From NCBI RefSeq assembly GCF_005938655.1, contig NZ_VCQT01000038.1, positions 1-64,000 on the forward strand: DNA of 64,000 nt, read 5' to 3'. This stretch comes from Alloalcanivorax gelatiniphagus. GTDB taxonomy: Bacteria > Pseudomonadota > Gammaproteobacteria > Pseudomonadales > Alcanivoracaceae. Shown piece by piece: positions 51,497 through 61,163 of this stretch (positions within the stretch are counted from its first letter, which is position 1; each line of letters begins with the position of its first letter). A program made the position numbers and the translations under genes. A model generated the notes under the pieces. That model did not search any database, had not been told where the DNA came from, and saw only the letters and a program-made list of their open reading frames with translations.

Positions 51497-53683
51497 GTGC
51501 CTTCTCCTTCCGTTGTACAGGTCGCCCTGCCGGTGCCCCTGCCCGGCTGCTTCGACTACCGCCTGCCGGCGGACACCCCGCCGCCGCAACGCGGCTGCCG
51601 GGTGGAAGTGCCGTTTGGCCGCCGCACCCTGGTGGGCATCGTCCACGGCCTGGAACCCAGCGACCGTAAACAGCTCAAGCCGATTAAACAGGTGCTCGAC
51701 GAAGAGCCGGTCATCGACCCCCTTCTATATCGGCTGTGCGAACGGGCCGCCCGCTATTACCACCACCCCCTCGGCGAAGTGCTCAACTTCGTGCTGCCCA
51801 CCCTGCTGCGCCAGGGCCAGCCGGCCCGCGCCGGCGGCGAGGTGCGCTGGCGTCTCACCGACCGGGGCCACCATGTGGCGCCGGAGCGGCTGGCGCGGGC
51901 GCCCCGCCAGTTGCAGGCCATGCAGGTGCTGGCCGAACACCCGCGCGGGCTGACCCCGGCCATGCTGGAGGCCCTGTCGGTATCGCGGCCGGCGCTGCAG
52001 GCGCTGCGTGACAAGCAGTGGGTGGAACGGGTGGAGGTGACGGCGGCGGCACCGGCGGAGGAGGATGCGGTGCGCGCGGAACCGGCCCTGCGCCCCAGCG
52101 GCGAACAGCGCGCCGCCATCGACGCCATCATCGCCGCCGAGGGCTTCCAGCCGTTTCTGCTCGACGGGGTCACCGGCAGCGGCAAAACCGAAGTCTATCT
52201 GCAGGCCATGGCGCCGGTGCTGGCCGCCGGCAAGCAGGTGCTGGTGCTGGTGCCGGAAATCGGCCTGACGCCGCAGACCCTGCGCCGCTTCCGCCAGCGC
52301 TTCGCGGTGCCGGTGACGGTGCTGCATTCCGGCCTCACCGACCGGGAGCGGCTGGACGCCTGGGTGGCCGCCCGGGATGGCCGGGCGCGCATCCTGATCG
52401 GCACCCGCTCGGCGGTGTTCACGCCGCTGGCCCGGCCCGGCCTGATCATCGTCGACGAAACCCACGACGCCTCCCTGAAGCAGCAGGACGGCTTCCGCTA
52501 CCACGCCCGCGACCTGGCCACCTGGCGCGCCCAGCAGTTGGAAGTGCCGGTGGTGCACGGCAGCGCCACCCCGGCCCTGGAGACCCTGCAGCTGGCCCGC
52601 GCCGGCCGCTACCACTGGCTGCGCCTGCGCGAGCGCGCCGGCGGCGCGGTGGCCCCGGCCATCGAACTGCTGGACGCCCGCGACGCCACCCCGGACCAGC
52701 CACTGCTGCCCACCGCCCTGACCGCCATCGAACGGACCCTGGCCAAGGGCGAACAGGCGCTGGTGTTTCTCAACCGGCGCGGCTTCGCGCCGGTGATCCT
52801 GTGCCGGGACTGCGGCTGGCAGGACGAATGCCCGCGCTGCGACAGCCTGATGACCTGGCACCGCAGCGAGCACCAGCTGCGCTGCCACCACTGCGGCCAC
52901 CAGCACCGGGTGCCGCAACGCTGTGGCCAGTGCGGCTCCAGCAATCTCACCGACGCCGGCGCCGGCACCGAAAAGCTGGAAGCCCTGCTCACCGAGCACT
53001 GCGATGCCCCGGTGGTGCGCATCGACCGCGACACCACCCGCCGCAAGGGCAGCCTGGACGCCAAGCTGGCGCAGATTCAGAAGGGTGAACCGGCGGTGCT
53101 GGTGGGCACCCAGATGCTGGCCAAGGGCCACCATTTTCCGCGCCTGAGCCTGGCGGTGATCATGAACATGGACGCCGGCTTTCTCAGCGCCGACTTCCGG
53201 GGCCCGGAGCAGGCGGCGCAATTGCTGTTGCAGGTGGCCGGCCGCAGCGGTCGTCAGGACCGGCCCGGCCGGGTACTGATGCAGAGCCGGCACGGCGACC
53301 ACCACCTGGTGCGGCTGGCCGCCGCCGGCGACTACCACGCCCTGGCGGATGCGCTGCTGGACGAGCGGCGCGGCGCCGGCCTGCCGCCGTTCGGCCACCT
53401 GGCGCTGCTGCGCTGCGAGGCCATGGCCATGGACCAGGCCCTGCAGTTCCTCGGCGAGTGCGCCGAACGGCTGCCCGGCCATCCCCAGGTCCAGGTGCTG
53501 GGGCCGGTGCCGGCGCCCATGGAAAAACGGGCCGGCCGCTACCGGGCCCAGCTGCTGCTGCAAAGCCCCGAGCGCCCGCCGCTGCACGGGGTGCTCGACG
53601 CCCTGATGGCCCTGGCCCGGGAGCTGCCCTCCGGCCGGCGCTGCCGCTGGCACCTGGACGTGGACCCCATCGACCTGCTCTAG
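51497..53683 (+). CDS. priA: Primosomal replication protein N' (3'-5' helicase)
   Basis: PriA reloads the replisome at stalled forks. The 728-residue protein has an N-terminal DNA-binding domain (about 1-190), a helicase core with Walker A GVTGSGKT (224-231) and Walker B DETH (320-323), where E. coli has DEEH. It also has eight zinc-binding cysteines in the segment CRDCGWQDECPRCD..CHHCG..CGQCG (about 436-480). The start is GTG at 51497; no ATG fits. It is divergent from rpmE, the conserved Pseudomonas order. Confidence 0.96.
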   Translation: MPSPSVVQVALPVPLPGCFDYRLPADTPPPQRGCRVEVPFGRRTLVGIVHGLEPSDRKQLKPIKQVLDEEPVIDPLLYRLCERAARYYHHPLGEVLNFVLPTLLRQGQPARAGGEVRWRLTDRGHHVAPERLARAPRQLQAMQVLAEHPRGLTPAMLEALSVSRPALQALRDKQWVERVEVTAAAPAEEDAVRAEPALRPSGEQRAAIDAIIAAEGFQPFLLDGVTGSGKTEVYLQAMAPVLAAGKQVLVLVPEIGLTPQTLRRFRQRFAVPVTVLHSGLTDRERLDAWVAARDGRARILIGTRSAVFTPLARPGLIIVDETHDASLKQQDGFRYHARDLATWRAQQLEVPVVHGSATPALETLQLARAGRYHWLRLRERAGGAVAPAIELLDARDATPDQPLLPTALTAIERTLAKGEQALVFLNRRGFAPVILCRDCGWQDECPRCDSLMTWHRSEHQLRCHHCGHQHRVPQRCGQCGSSNLTDAGAGTEKLEALLTEHCDAPVVRIDRDTTRRKGSLDAKLAQIQKGEPAVLVGTQMLAKGHHFPRLSLAVIMNMDAGFLSADFRGPEQAAQLLLQVAGRSGRQDRPGRVLMQSRHGDHHLVRLAAAGDYHALADALLDERRGAGLPPFGHLALLRCEAMAMDQALQFLGECAERLPGHPQVQVLGPVPAPMEKRAGRYRAQLLLQSPERPPLHGVLDALMALARELPSGRRCRWHLDVDPIDLL

Positions 53684-53707
53684 GCGGCCCCGGAAGCAGG
53701 GGCGGAA

Positions 53708-53746
53708 AGCACCGATAGAAAGCATCGATAGAAAATTCCGATGGAA
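53708..53746. repeat. Three 13-base direct repeats upstream of the efflux operon
   Basis: Three exactly adjacent 13-mers read AGCACCGATAGAA, AGCATCGATAGAA and AATTCCGATGGAA, sharing CGATRGAA. Helically phased iterons like these are often regulator-binding sites. They lie 59-97 bases before the MFS gene start. Confidence 0.7.
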
Positions 53747-53749
53747 ATA

Positions 53750-53766
53750 AGTCATATAAGTTGACT
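53750..53766. promoter_or_regulatory. Dyad operator candidate upstream of the efflux operon
   Basis: AGTCA and TGACT are inverted around seven bases (TATAAGT), and the centre contains a TATAAG that could be a -10 element. A dimeric MarR- or TetR-type repressor binding here would block the promoter. No such regulator gene is adjacent. Confidence 0.4.
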
Positions 53767-53804
53767 AAAATACCGGCCTTTCCAATTCCAGCCGGGAGAT
53801 TTCC

Positions 53805-55361
53805 ATGAGCCAGGTCGACGCCCTGTTCGACCGCTATGGCACGCGCTACCGCCTCTGGGTAACCCTCACCGTGATGCTCGGCCTGGTGGCCCTGGGCATG
53901 TCCATCACCATCGTCAATGTGGCCATTCCTTATATAAAGGGCGCCTTTGGCATGAGCGACAGCCAGGTGCAGTGGTTGTCCACCGGCTTTCTGGCGTCCA
54001 CCACGGTGTCGCTGCTGATCGCCCCCTGGCTGGTCACCTCGGTGGGCCAGCGCGCCACCTTCATGGGGCTGCTGCTGGTGTTTATCGCCGCCTCCTTCCT
54101 GGGCGGCCTGGGCCAGAGCATGGGCATGCTGATCGCCGCCCGGGTGATCCAGGGCGGCATGACCGGGCTGATCCGGCCGGTGGCCATGGAAGCCCTGTTC
54201 GCCGCCTATCCGCCGCAGAACCGGGGCATGGCCACCGCCATGTACGGCATGTGCCTGGGCTTGCCGCTGACCCTGGCCACGGTGATCGGCGGCTGGCTGG
54301 TGGAGCACTTCACCTGGCGCTATGTGTTCTTTATCACCCTGCCGATCTGCGTGGCGGCGGCGGTGATGGGCTTTTTCTTCCTGCCGCCCCGGGAGCACAA
54401 GGGCCCGCGGCCACCGTTCGACTGGGCCGGCGTGGTGCTGCTGTTCACCGCCGTGTTCACGGTGCTGGCGGCGCTGTCCAACGGCCAGCGCTGGGGCTGG
54501 GACGACCCGCGCGTGCCGCTCCTGCTGCTCACCGGCCTGCTGTGCGGCGCCGCCTTCGTGGCCTGGCAGCAACGCACCGCCCACCCGCTGCTGGACCTGG
54601 CGATCTTCCGTAACCGACTGTTCGTCACCGGCACCCTGGCCATGTTCCTGTTCGGCGGCACCTTCTACGGCATCATGTATCTGCTGCCCCAGTTCGTGCA
54701 GTCGATCCTGCATTACAGCCCGATCAGCGCCGGCCAGATCTTTCTGCCCTCCACCGCCGTGCTGGCGGTGCTGGTGCCCATGGTGGGCCGGCTCAGCGAC
54801 CGTTTTCCGCCGCACTGGATCACCCTGCCCGGGCTGGCCTGCACCCTGGTGGCGGTGTGGCTGATGACGCACATGGACTGGAACACCAGCTTCGCCTACC
54901 TGGCGGTGGCCATGGCCGTGCTGTCCATCGGCATGGCCGCGTTTCCGCCGCCCACCCTGTCCAACGCCATCGCCGCGCTGCCGCCACGGCTCACCGGCCA
55001 CGGCTCCGGGGCCATCAACTTCGCCATGCAACTGGGCGGCGCCATGGGCACCGCCGCCCTGGTGATTCTGCTCGACCGGCGCACCGCCGTGCACGGCCAG
55101 CACCTCAACGCCGGGGTGCACGCCGGCAACAGCCAGGCGCAACAGCAACTGGGGCAGCTCGCCGAACTGGCCGGGCGGCTGGGAGTGGCGGAAACCCAGC
55201 AAGGGGCCATCGCCGGCCATCTGATGGGCCGGCTGGAAGCCATCTGGGCCTCGATTCTGGCCTACCAGGACGGCTTCTGGATTCTGGTGGCCAGCCTGGT
55301 TGTGGTGGCGATCCCGTCTCTATTGCTGAGCCGGCTGAACCGCTCCGCGCCGGCCCATTGA
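53805..55361 (+). CDS. DHA2-family (EmrB/QacA-type) MFS efflux transporter
   Basis: This 518-residue protein has about 14 membrane helices and the features of EmrB-type drug:H+ antiporters: VNVAIPYIKGAFGMSDSQVQWLSTGF in helix 1-2, RVIQGGMTGLIRPVAMEAL and a motif C-like GMCLGLPLTLATVIGGWLVEHFTWRYVFFI. It should pump hydrophobic compounds together with the periplasmic adaptor encoded just downstream (33-base gap). The order, transporter before adaptor, is the reverse of E. coli emrAB. No outer-membrane factor gene is nearby. The substrate is unknown. Confidence 0.9.
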   Translation: MSQVDALFDRYGTRYRLWVTLTVMLGLVALGMSITIVNVAIPYIKGAFGMSDSQVQWLSTGFLASTTVSLLIAPWLVTSVGQRATFMGLLLVFIAASFLGGLGQSMGMLIAARVIQGGMTGLIRPVAMEALFAAYPPQNRGMATAMYGMCLGLPLTLATVIGGWLVEHFTWRYVFFITLPICVAAAVMGFFFLPPREHKGPRPPFDWAGVVLLFTAVFTVLAALSNGQRWGWDDPRVPLLLLTGLLCGAAFVAWQQRTAHPLLDLAIFRNRLFVTGTLAMFLFGGTFYGIMYLLPQFVQSILHYSPISAGQIFLPSTAVLAVLVPMVGRLSDRFPPHWITLPGLACTLVAVWLMTHMDWNTSFAYLAVAMAVLSIGMAAFPPPTLSNAIAALPPRLTGHGSGAINFAMQLGGAMGTAALVILLDRRTAVHGQHLNAGVHAGNSQAQQQLGQLAELAGRLGVAETQQGAIAGHLMGRLEAIWASILAYQDGFWILVASLVVVAIPSLLLSRLNRSAPAH

Positions 55362-55394
55362 GTTCATCCACGTGACAGCATCAAGGAAAGCACC

Positions 55395-56534
55395 ATGACT
55401 TCCTCCTCTCCGGTCACCGCACGCCGCCCGTCGCGGCGGCTCAAGCTCGCCGCCCTGGTGGTGCTGGCGCTGCTTTGCCTGGTGTGGATGGCGTTCGCCG
55501 TCGTCCACCGGCTCACCCATGTGAGCGTCCAGGACGCCCGCATCATGGCCAGCCAGGTCACCGTCAGCAGCCGCCTGGACGGCTGGGTCACCGATTTCAC
55601 CATCACCGAGGGGGACCAACTCAAAAAGGGCGACACCGTGGCCCGGCTGTACAGCGAGCCGGAGCAACGGCGGCTGGACTCCCTGCAAGCCGAGGTGGCC
55701 ACCCAACAGGCCAAGCTGGACTATGAGCGCACCCGGCTGGAGCTGGGCCAGCGGCAATTCCAGGGCGGCCTGACCATCACCGGCCAGGAGCTGGACTCCG
55801 CCAAGGCCGCCGAACAGGCGGCCCGCTCGCGCCTGACCAGCGCCCGGGAGGACTACAAACGCACCGAGGCGCTGTACAAGAAAGGCTCCATCTCCAAGCA
55901 GCGCCGCGACCAGGACTACTACGCCTACCAGACCGCCCGCGCCGAATATCAGCGCGCCAAACAGGAAGTGGCGGTGAGCCAGTCCCAGGCCGACAACGCC
56001 CATGTGGGCTTTCTCAACGGCGTCCAGGTGCCGCTGCCGCCGCCGGAAGTAATGCGCTCGCGCATCAAGGTGGCGGAGAACGAACTGGCCCGGGCGCGGG
56101 CGGACCTGGAGGAGGAACAGGTGCGCATGCGCGACCTGCGGGTGCCCAGCCCCATTGGCGGCGTGGTCAACAAAACCCTGGTGGACCAGGGCGAATACGT
56201 CAGCGCCGGCCAGCCGCTGCTGATGATGCACGACCCGGACGACCTGTGGGTGGAGGCCAACATCAAGGAAACCGACATCGGCGACCTGCACCCGGGCCAA
56301 CCGGTGGCGATCACCGTGGACGCCTACCCGGACGCCCACTTCGCCGGCCAGGTCCGCATCGTCGGCCGCGCCGCCACCAGCCAGTTCGCCCTGCTCCCCG
56401 ACCCCAACCCCTCCGGCAACTTCACCAAGATCACCCAACGCATCCCGGTGCGCATCGCCCTCACCGAAGGCCCCATGGACCGCATCGGCCCGGGGATGAT
56501 GGTGGAGGTGGATATCGATATCAGGGGGAAGTGA
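55395..56534 (+). CDS. EmrA/HlyD-type membrane-fusion adaptor
   Basis: This 379-residue adaptor has a short cytoplasmic N terminus, one membrane helix (about 16-37), and a first lipoyl half with [29 protein letters not shown]-like sequence. A long alpha-helical hairpin (about 85-230) with many Gln/Arg/Glu heptads, the second lipoyl half ([21 protein letters not shown]) and a beta-barrel ([21 protein letters not shown]) follow. It would bridge the preceding transporter to an outer-membrane channel such as TolC. Confidence 0.9.
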   Translation: MTSSSPVTARRPSRRLKLAALVVLALLCLVWMAFAVVHRLTHVSVQDARIMASQVTVSSRLDGWVTDFTITEGDQLKKGDTVARLYSEPEQRRLDSLQAEVATQQAKLDYERTRLELGQRQFQGGLTITGQELDSAKAAEQAARSRLTSAREDYKRTEALYKKGSISKQRRDQDYYAYQTARAEYQRAKQEVAVSQSQADNAHVGFLNGVQVPLPPPEVMRSRIKVAENELARARADLEEEQVRMRDLRVPSPIGGVVNKTLVDQGEYVSAGQPLLMMHDPDDLWVEANIKETDIGDLHPGQPVAITVDAYPDAHFAGQVRIVGRAATSQFALLPDPNPSGNFTKITQRIPVRIALTEGPMDRIGPGMMVEVDIDIRGK

Positions 56535-56607
56535 GCCACCCCAGGGGGCGGCATTCCCCCCCACTTTGCCGTACAATCGGCGGCCCATCCACGGCCCCCG
56601 GAAGAGC

Positions 56608-58371
56608 ATGAAAGACCGTCTTGTCGCCCTGATCGAGCAAGCGCTGGAGACGCTGACCGCCAACGGCACCCTGCCCGCCGACGCCCGGCGTCCGGTGCAG
56701 ATCGACCGTACCAAGGACAAAAGCCACGGCGACTTCGCCACCAACATCGCCCTGATGCTGGCCAAGCCGGCGGGCCTCAAGCCCCGCGACCTGGCCGAGG
56801 CGCTGGTGGCGGCGCTGCCGGAGGATAAGGCGGTAGCCCGGGCGGAGATCGCCGGGCCCGGCTTCATCAACTTCTTCCAGGCGGAAAGCTGGCTCACCGA
56901 TCAACTGGACGCGGCCCTGGCGGACGCCCATCTGGCGGTGCCCCGGCCGGCGGCCACGCAAACCGTGGTGATCGACTACTCCTCGCCGAATCTGGCGAAG
57001 GAAATGCACGTGGGCCATCTGCGCTCCACCATTATCGGCGACGCGGTGGTGCGCACCCTGGATTTCCTGGGCCACAAGGTGGTGCCGCAGAACCACGTGG
57101 GCGACTGGGGCACCCAGTTCGGCATGCTGCTGGCCTACCTGGAAGAGCGTAAGGACGAGGACGGCGACCAGGCCCTGAGCCGGGAACTGTCCGACCTGGA
57201 GAACTTCTACCGGGCCGCCAAGAAGCGCTTCGACGAGTCGGCGGAATTCGCCGACCGGGCCCGCGCCCTGGTGGTCAAACTGCAGTCCGGCGACGACTAC
57301 TGCCTGAAGCTGTGGCGGGAGTTCAACCAGGTTTCCCTGAGCCACTGCTTCGCCGTCTACCAGCGCCTGGGCGTGCGCCTGGGCCCGGACGACGTGCGCG
57401 GCGAAAGCGCCTACAACGATGATCTGCCCCGGGTGGTCGAGGACCTGGACGCCGCCGGCCTGCTCAGCGAGGACCAGGGCGCCCTGTGCGTGTTCCTGGA
57501 AGAATTCAGGAACAAGGAAGGCGACCCGCTGCCGGTGATCGTGCGCAAGGCCGGCGGTGGCTATCTGTACGCCACCACCGACCTGGCGGCGGTGCGCTAC
57601 CGGGCCGGCAAGCTGGGCGGCGACCGGCTGCTGTATTTCGTGGACCAGCGCCAGGCCCTGCATTTCCAGCAGATCTTCACGGTGGCCCGCAAGGCCGGCT
57701 TCGTGGACGCCCACGTGGAAATGGAGCACATGGGCTTCGGCACCATGAACGGCGCCGACGGCCGCCCGTTCAAGACCCGCGACGGCGGCACCGTGAAGCT
57801 GATCGATCTGCTCGACGAAGCGGAGCAGCGCGCCTACGACCTGGTCAAATCCAAGAACGGCGATCTGGCCGAGGACGAGCTGCGCACCATCGCCCGGGCG
57901 GTGGGCATCGGCGCGGTCAAGTACGCCGACCTGAGCAAGAACCGCACCAGCGACTATATTTTCGACTTCAACCAGATGCTCAGCTTCGAGGGCAACACCG
58001 CGCCCTACCTGCTGTACGCCTACACCCGGGTGGTCAGCGTGTTCCGCAAGGCCGGGCTGAGCCTGGACCGGGTCGGCGAGTTGAACGGCCCCTTCCAGCT
58101 GAACCAGGACGCGGAGCAGGCCCTGGCCGCCCGTCTGGTGCAGTTCAGTGAGGTGGTGGAGCAGGTGGCCGGCAAGGGCCAGCCACACTTCCTGTGCGCC
58201 TACCTGTTCGAGCTGGCCGGGCTGTTTTCGGCCTTCTATGAACACTGCCCGATTCTCGCCGCCGAGGACGAGGCGGTGAAAACCAGCCGCCTGAAACTGG
58301 CCGCGCTGACCGCCCGCACCCTGGGCCGCGGTCTGACCCTGCTGGGCCTGGATCCCCTGGAGCGCATGTAA
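56608..58371 (+). CDS. argS: Arginyl-tRNA synthetase
   Basis: ArgS charges tRNA-Arg. The 587-residue class I synthetase has the N-terminal Add-1 tRNA-binding domain (about 1-95) and the HIGH-type motif HVGH (134-137, in [16 protein letters not shown]). The catalytic Rossmann fold has [14 protein letters not shown], and a C-terminal anticodon domain contains [15 protein letters not shown]. As in most ArgS, the KMSKS motif is not canonical. The ATG at 56608 has GGAAGAG upstream; 14 extra codons are open. It overlaps the next gene by one base. Confidence 0.97.
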   Translation: MKDRLVALIEQALETLTANGTLPADARRPVQIDRTKDKSHGDFATNIALMLAKPAGLKPRDLAEALVAALPEDKAVARAEIAGPGFINFFQAESWLTDQLDAALADAHLAVPRPAATQTVVIDYSSPNLAKEMHVGHLRSTIIGDAVVRTLDFLGHKVVPQNHVGDWGTQFGMLLAYLEERKDEDGDQALSRELSDLENFYRAAKKRFDESAEFADRARALVVKLQSGDDYCLKLWREFNQVSLSHCFAVYQRLGVRLGPDDVRGESAYNDDLPRVVEDLDAAGLLSEDQGALCVFLEEFRNKEGDPLPVIVRKAGGGYLYATTDLAAVRYRAGKLGGDRLLYFVDQRQALHFQQIFTVARKAGFVDAHVEMEHMGFGTMNGADGRPFKTRDGGTVKLIDLLDEAEQRAYDLVKSKNGDLAEDELRTIARAVGIGAVKYADLSKNRTSDYIFDFNQMLSFEGNTAPYLLYAYTRVVSVFRKAGLSLDRVGELNGPFQLNQDAEQALAARLVQFSEVVEQVAGKGQPHFLCAYLFELAGLFSAFYEHCPILAAEDEAVKTSRLKLAALTARTLGRGLTLLGLDPLERM

Positions 58372-59009
58372 TGGCGAAGAATACCCCACGCCGCGGTGCC
58401 AGCCGCGGATCGAGCAAAAAAAACCGCCAGGTCCCGGGCTGGGTCTGGCTGTTCACCGGTCTCGCCGCCGGCCTGTTCGTGGCCTTCCTGGTGCACCTGA
58501 CCCAGGTGCAGATGGAACAGGGCCAGCCGCGCACCGCCGACAAGGGGCGGCCCAACGACAGTGACAAGCCGGCCAAGGACACCGCCAAGGACAAAGCCGG
58601 CAAGGACGAGGACCAGCCCAAGTTCGACTTCTACGCGGTGCTGCCCAAGATGGAAGTGATCGTGCCCAAGGGCGAGGACGAGGACGGCCCGTCCCGGCCG
58701 GTGAAGGAAGCCAAGCCGGCGCGGCCCGCCGACAAACCCGGCGACGATGCCCCGGTGGCCGGTCGCAACGACAAGCGTTTCGTGCTGCAGGCGGGCAGCT
58801 TCCGCCGCCAGGGCGACGCCGACCGCCGCCGGGCGGAACTGATCCTCAAGGGCTACGAAGTGCGTATCCAGCCGGTCAAGCTGGACAACGGCGACACCTG
58901 GCACCGGGTGATGATCGGCCCCTACAACAACATCAATGCCCTGCACCGCGCCCAGGACAAACTGGCCGCCAACGGGGTGGAGACCCTGCCCATCCAGTTG
59001 AAGGAATAA
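58371..59009 (+). CDS. FtsN-like SPOR-domain protein
   Basis: This 212-residue protein has a basic cytoplasmic N terminus (KNTPRRGASRGSSKKNR), one membrane helix (about 23-45), a charged Lys/Asp/Pro-rich periplasmic linker and a C-terminal SPOR domain (about 134-210: FVLQAGSFRRQGDADRRRAEL..VMIGPYNN). This is the FtsN plan, though shorter than E. coli FtsN (319), so a role in septal peptidoglycan binding is likely. The start overlaps the argS stop (TAATG). The same argS-SPOR-hslVU order occurs in Pseudomonas. Confidence 0.88.
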   Translation: MAKNTPRRGASRGSSKKNRQVPGWVWLFTGLAAGLFVAFLVHLTQVQMEQGQPRTADKGRPNDSDKPAKDTAKDKAGKDEDQPKFDFYAVLPKMEVIVPKGEDEDGPSRPVKEAKPARPADKPGDDAPVAGRNDKRFVLQAGSFRRQGDADRRRAELILKGYEVRIQPVKLDNGDTWHRVMIGPYNNINALHRAQDKLAANGVETLPIQLKE

Positions 59010-59017
59010 CCGGCACG

Positions 59018-59046
59018 CTTGAATTCCGGAGGCGCGGCCCGCACAT
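59018..59046 (+). promoter_or_regulatory. Sigma-32-type heat-shock promoter of hslVU
   Basis: CTTGAA (59018-59023) and CCCGCACAT (59038-59046) are separated by 14 bases. This fits the sigma-32 pattern CTTGAA-N14-CCCCATNT with one or two changes in the -10. It is directly upstream of a protease operon known to be heat-induced in relatives. Confidence 0.6.
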
Positions 59047-59078
59047 CCTGTCCAAATCAGGACCTGTTCAAATCGGGA
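59047..59078. repeat. 16-base tandem duplication in the hslV leader
   Basis: CCTGTCCAAATCAGGA (59047-59062) is followed at once by CCTGTTCAAATCGGGA, with two differences. It lies between the predicted heat-shock promoter and the AAGGAG ribosome site, so it is transcribed into the leader. Confidence 0.8.
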
Positions 59079-59091
59079 TAAGGAGACCTCC

Positions 59092-59631
59092 GTGGAGCAA
59101 TATCACGGCACCACCATCGTCTCCGTGCGGCGCGGCAATAATGTCGTGATCGGCGGCGACGGCCAGGTGACCCTGGGTAACACAGTCATGAAAGGCAACG
59201 CCCGCAAGGTGCGGCGCCTCTATCACGGCAAGGTAATCGCCGGTTTCGCCGGCGGCACCGCCGACGCTTTCACCCTGTTCGAACGGTTCGAAGCCCAGCT
59301 GGAAAAACACCAGGGCCACCTGGTGCGCGCCGCCGTGGAGCTGGCCAAGGACTGGCGCACCGACCGCGCCCTGCGCCGCCTGGAAGCTCTGCTGGCGGTG
59401 GCCGACAAGGAAAACTCCCTGATCATCACCGGCAACGGCGACGTGGTGGAACCGGAGGAAGGCGGCCTGATCGCCATCGGTTCCGGCGGCCCCTTTGCCC
59501 AGGCGGCGGCCTCCGCCCTGCTGCGCAACACCGAGATGCCGGCCCGCGAGATCGTCGCCCAGAGCCTGAAGATCGCCGGCGACATCTGTATCTATACCAA
59601 CCAATCTCACACCTTCGAGGAGCTTGAATAG
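59092..59631 (+). CDS. hslV: ATP-dependent protease catalytic subunit HslV
   Basis: HslV is the threonine peptidase ring of the HslVU (ClpQY) protease. The 179-residue precursor has a six-residue propeptide (MEQYHG), then TTIVSVRR with Thr7 as the mature N-terminal nucleophile. [28 protein letters not shown] and [13 protein letters not shown] are conserved. The start is a GTG at 59092 with AAGGAG eight bases earlier. It overlaps hslU by one base. Confidence 0.97.
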   Translation: MEQYHGTTIVSVRRGNNVVIGGDGQVTLGNTVMKGNARKVRRLYHGKVIAGFAGGTADAFTLFERFEAQLEKHQGHLVRAAVELAKDWRTDRALRRLEALLAVADKENSLIITGNGDVVEPEEGGLIAIGSGGPFAQAAASALLRNTEMPAREIVAQSLKIAGDICIYTNQSHTFEELE

Positions 59632-60980
59632 TGGCTTCCCTGACTCCCCGCGAGATCGTCAGCGAACTGAACCGGCACATCGTCGGCCAGGAAGACGCCA
59701 AGAAGGCGGTGGCCCTGGCCCTGCGCAATCGCTGGCGTCGCATGCAGCTACCGGCGGAAATGCGCGCCGAAGTGGCACCCAAGAACATTCTGATGATCGG
59801 CCCCACCGGGGTCGGCAAGACCGAAATCGCCCGCCGGCTGGCCAAGCTGGCCGACGCCCCCTTCCTCAAGATCGAGGCCACCAAGTTCACCGAGGTGGGC
59901 TACGTGGGCCGCGACGTGGAATCGATCATCCGCGATCTGGTGGAAGTGGGCATGAAACTGCTCCGCGAGAAGGAAATCGCCCGCAACCGGGACAAGGCCG
60001 AGGACGCCGCCGAGGAGCGGGTGCTGGACGCCCTGCTGCCCGCCGCCCGGGGCGGCCAGGCGGACTCCGACTGGGCCGAATCCAGGGAGACCAGCACCCG
60101 CCAGGTATTCCGCAAGAAATTGCGCGAGGGCGAGCTGGACGAAAAGGAAATCGAGGTGGAGGTGACCGCCCAGCCCCAGGGCGTGGAGATCATGGCGCCG
60201 CCGGGCATGGAAGAAATGACCAGCCAGCTGCAGCAAATGTTCTCGCGCATGGGCGGCAATGGCCGCAAGCAGTCCCAGAAGCTCAAGGTCCGCGATGCCA
60301 TGCGCATTCTGCGCGACGAGGAAGCCGCCCGCTTCGTCAACGAGGACGAACTCAAGGTGGCGGCGGTGGACCTGGTGGAAAACCACGGCATCGTCTTTAT
60401 CGATGAAATCGACAAGGTGGCCAAGCGCTCGGAAACCGGCGGCACCGACGTGTCCCGGGAAGGGGTGCAGCGCGACCTGCTGCCGCTGATCGAAGGCTCC
60501 ACCGTGAGCACCAAGTACGGCATGGTGCACACCGACCACATCCTGTTCATCGCCTCCGGGGCCTTCCACCTGGCCAAGCCCAGCGACCTGATCCCGGAAC
60601 TGCAGGGCCGCCTGCCGATCCGCGTGGAGCTCAACGCGCTCACCCCGGACGACTTCGAGCGTATTCTCACCGAGCCAAAATGCTCGCTCACCGAACAGTA
60701 CCGCGCCCTGCTGGAAACCGAGGGCCTGAAGCTGGAACTGACCGGCGAATGCATCCGCCGCATCGCCGAGGTGGCCTGGCAGGTCAACGAACGCACCGAA
60801 AACATCGGCGCCCGTCGGCTGCACACGGTGCTGGAGAAACTGCTCGAGGAAATCAGCTACGACGCCGATGACCTGGCCACCCAATACCACGACCAGCCCC
60901 TGGTTCTGGACGCGGAAGCGGTGGACCGGTATCTGGGCGAACTGGCCAACGACGAGGACCTGAGTCGGTACATTCTTTAA
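59631..60980 (+). CDS. hslU: ATP-dependent protease ATPase subunit HslU
   Basis: HslU is the AAA+ unfoldase that feeds substrates to HslV. The 449-residue protein has Walker A GPTGVGKT (57-64), the intermediate domain (about 110-240, acidic and Gln/Met-rich), Walker B FIDEID (256-261), GALPIR-like [10 protein letters not shown], the sensor/arginine region [16 protein letters not shown] and a C-terminal LSRYIL tail that docks in HslV. The start is GTG at 59631, overlapping the hslV stop (TAGTG). Confidence 0.97.
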   Translation: MASLTPREIVSELNRHIVGQEDAKKAVALALRNRWRRMQLPAEMRAEVAPKNILMIGPTGVGKTEIARRLAKLADAPFLKIEATKFTEVGYVGRDVESIIRDLVEVGMKLLREKEIARNRDKAEDAAEERVLDALLPAARGGQADSDWAESRETSTRQVFRKKLREGELDEKEIEVEVTAQPQGVEIMAPPGMEEMTSQLQQMFSRMGGNGRKQSQKLKVRDAMRILRDEEAARFVNEDELKVAAVDLVENHGIVFIDEIDKVAKRSETGGTDVSREGVQRDLLPLIEGSTVSTKYGMVHTDHILFIASGAFHLAKPSDLIPELQGRLPIRVELNALTPDDFERILTEPKCSLTEQYRALLETEGLKLELTGECIRRIAEVAWQVNERTENIGARRLHTVLEKLLEEISYDADDLATQYHDQPLVLDAEAVDRYLGELANDEDLSRYIL

Positions 60981-61130
60981 GAAGTTGAAAGTTAAAAGTT
61001 GAAACGCGGCCACCGCCAGTGAGGCCGACGACAAAGAGGCCGCGCCGCACGCTTGGGCGCGGCCTCGTTGTTATTGGTCGCCACCAGCGGTGCCCGCGTT
61101 GTAACTTGCAACTTGTAACTTTCAACTGCC
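60981..61130. repeat. Heptamer-arm inverted repeat element, copy d
   Basis: The left arm is AGTTGAA, AGTTAAA, AGTTGAA (60983-61003) followed by ACGCGG. The right arm is TGTAACT, TGCAACT, TGTAACT, TTCAACT (61100-61127), preceded by CCGCGT. The core of about 95 bases contains the hairpin at 61036. The element begins at the base after the hslU stop. Confidence 0.88.
61036..61066 (+). terminator. Hairpin inside repeat copy d, likely end of hslVU mRNA
   Basis: An exact 11-pair stem GAGGCCGCGCC/GGCGCGGCCTC encloses nine bases and is followed by GTTGTTATTGG on plus. The T tract is interrupted, so efficiency is uncertain. Confidence 0.6.
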
Positions 61131-61163
61131 TTTTATTGCTATCATCCCCCGCCGGAGGGACCC

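Noticed and set aside
51497-53683. PriA DETH in place of DEEH as a loss of function
   Set aside because: The metal and catalytic Asp-Glu pair and the His are intact; the changed third position varies among DExH helicases, so it is treated as a normal variant.
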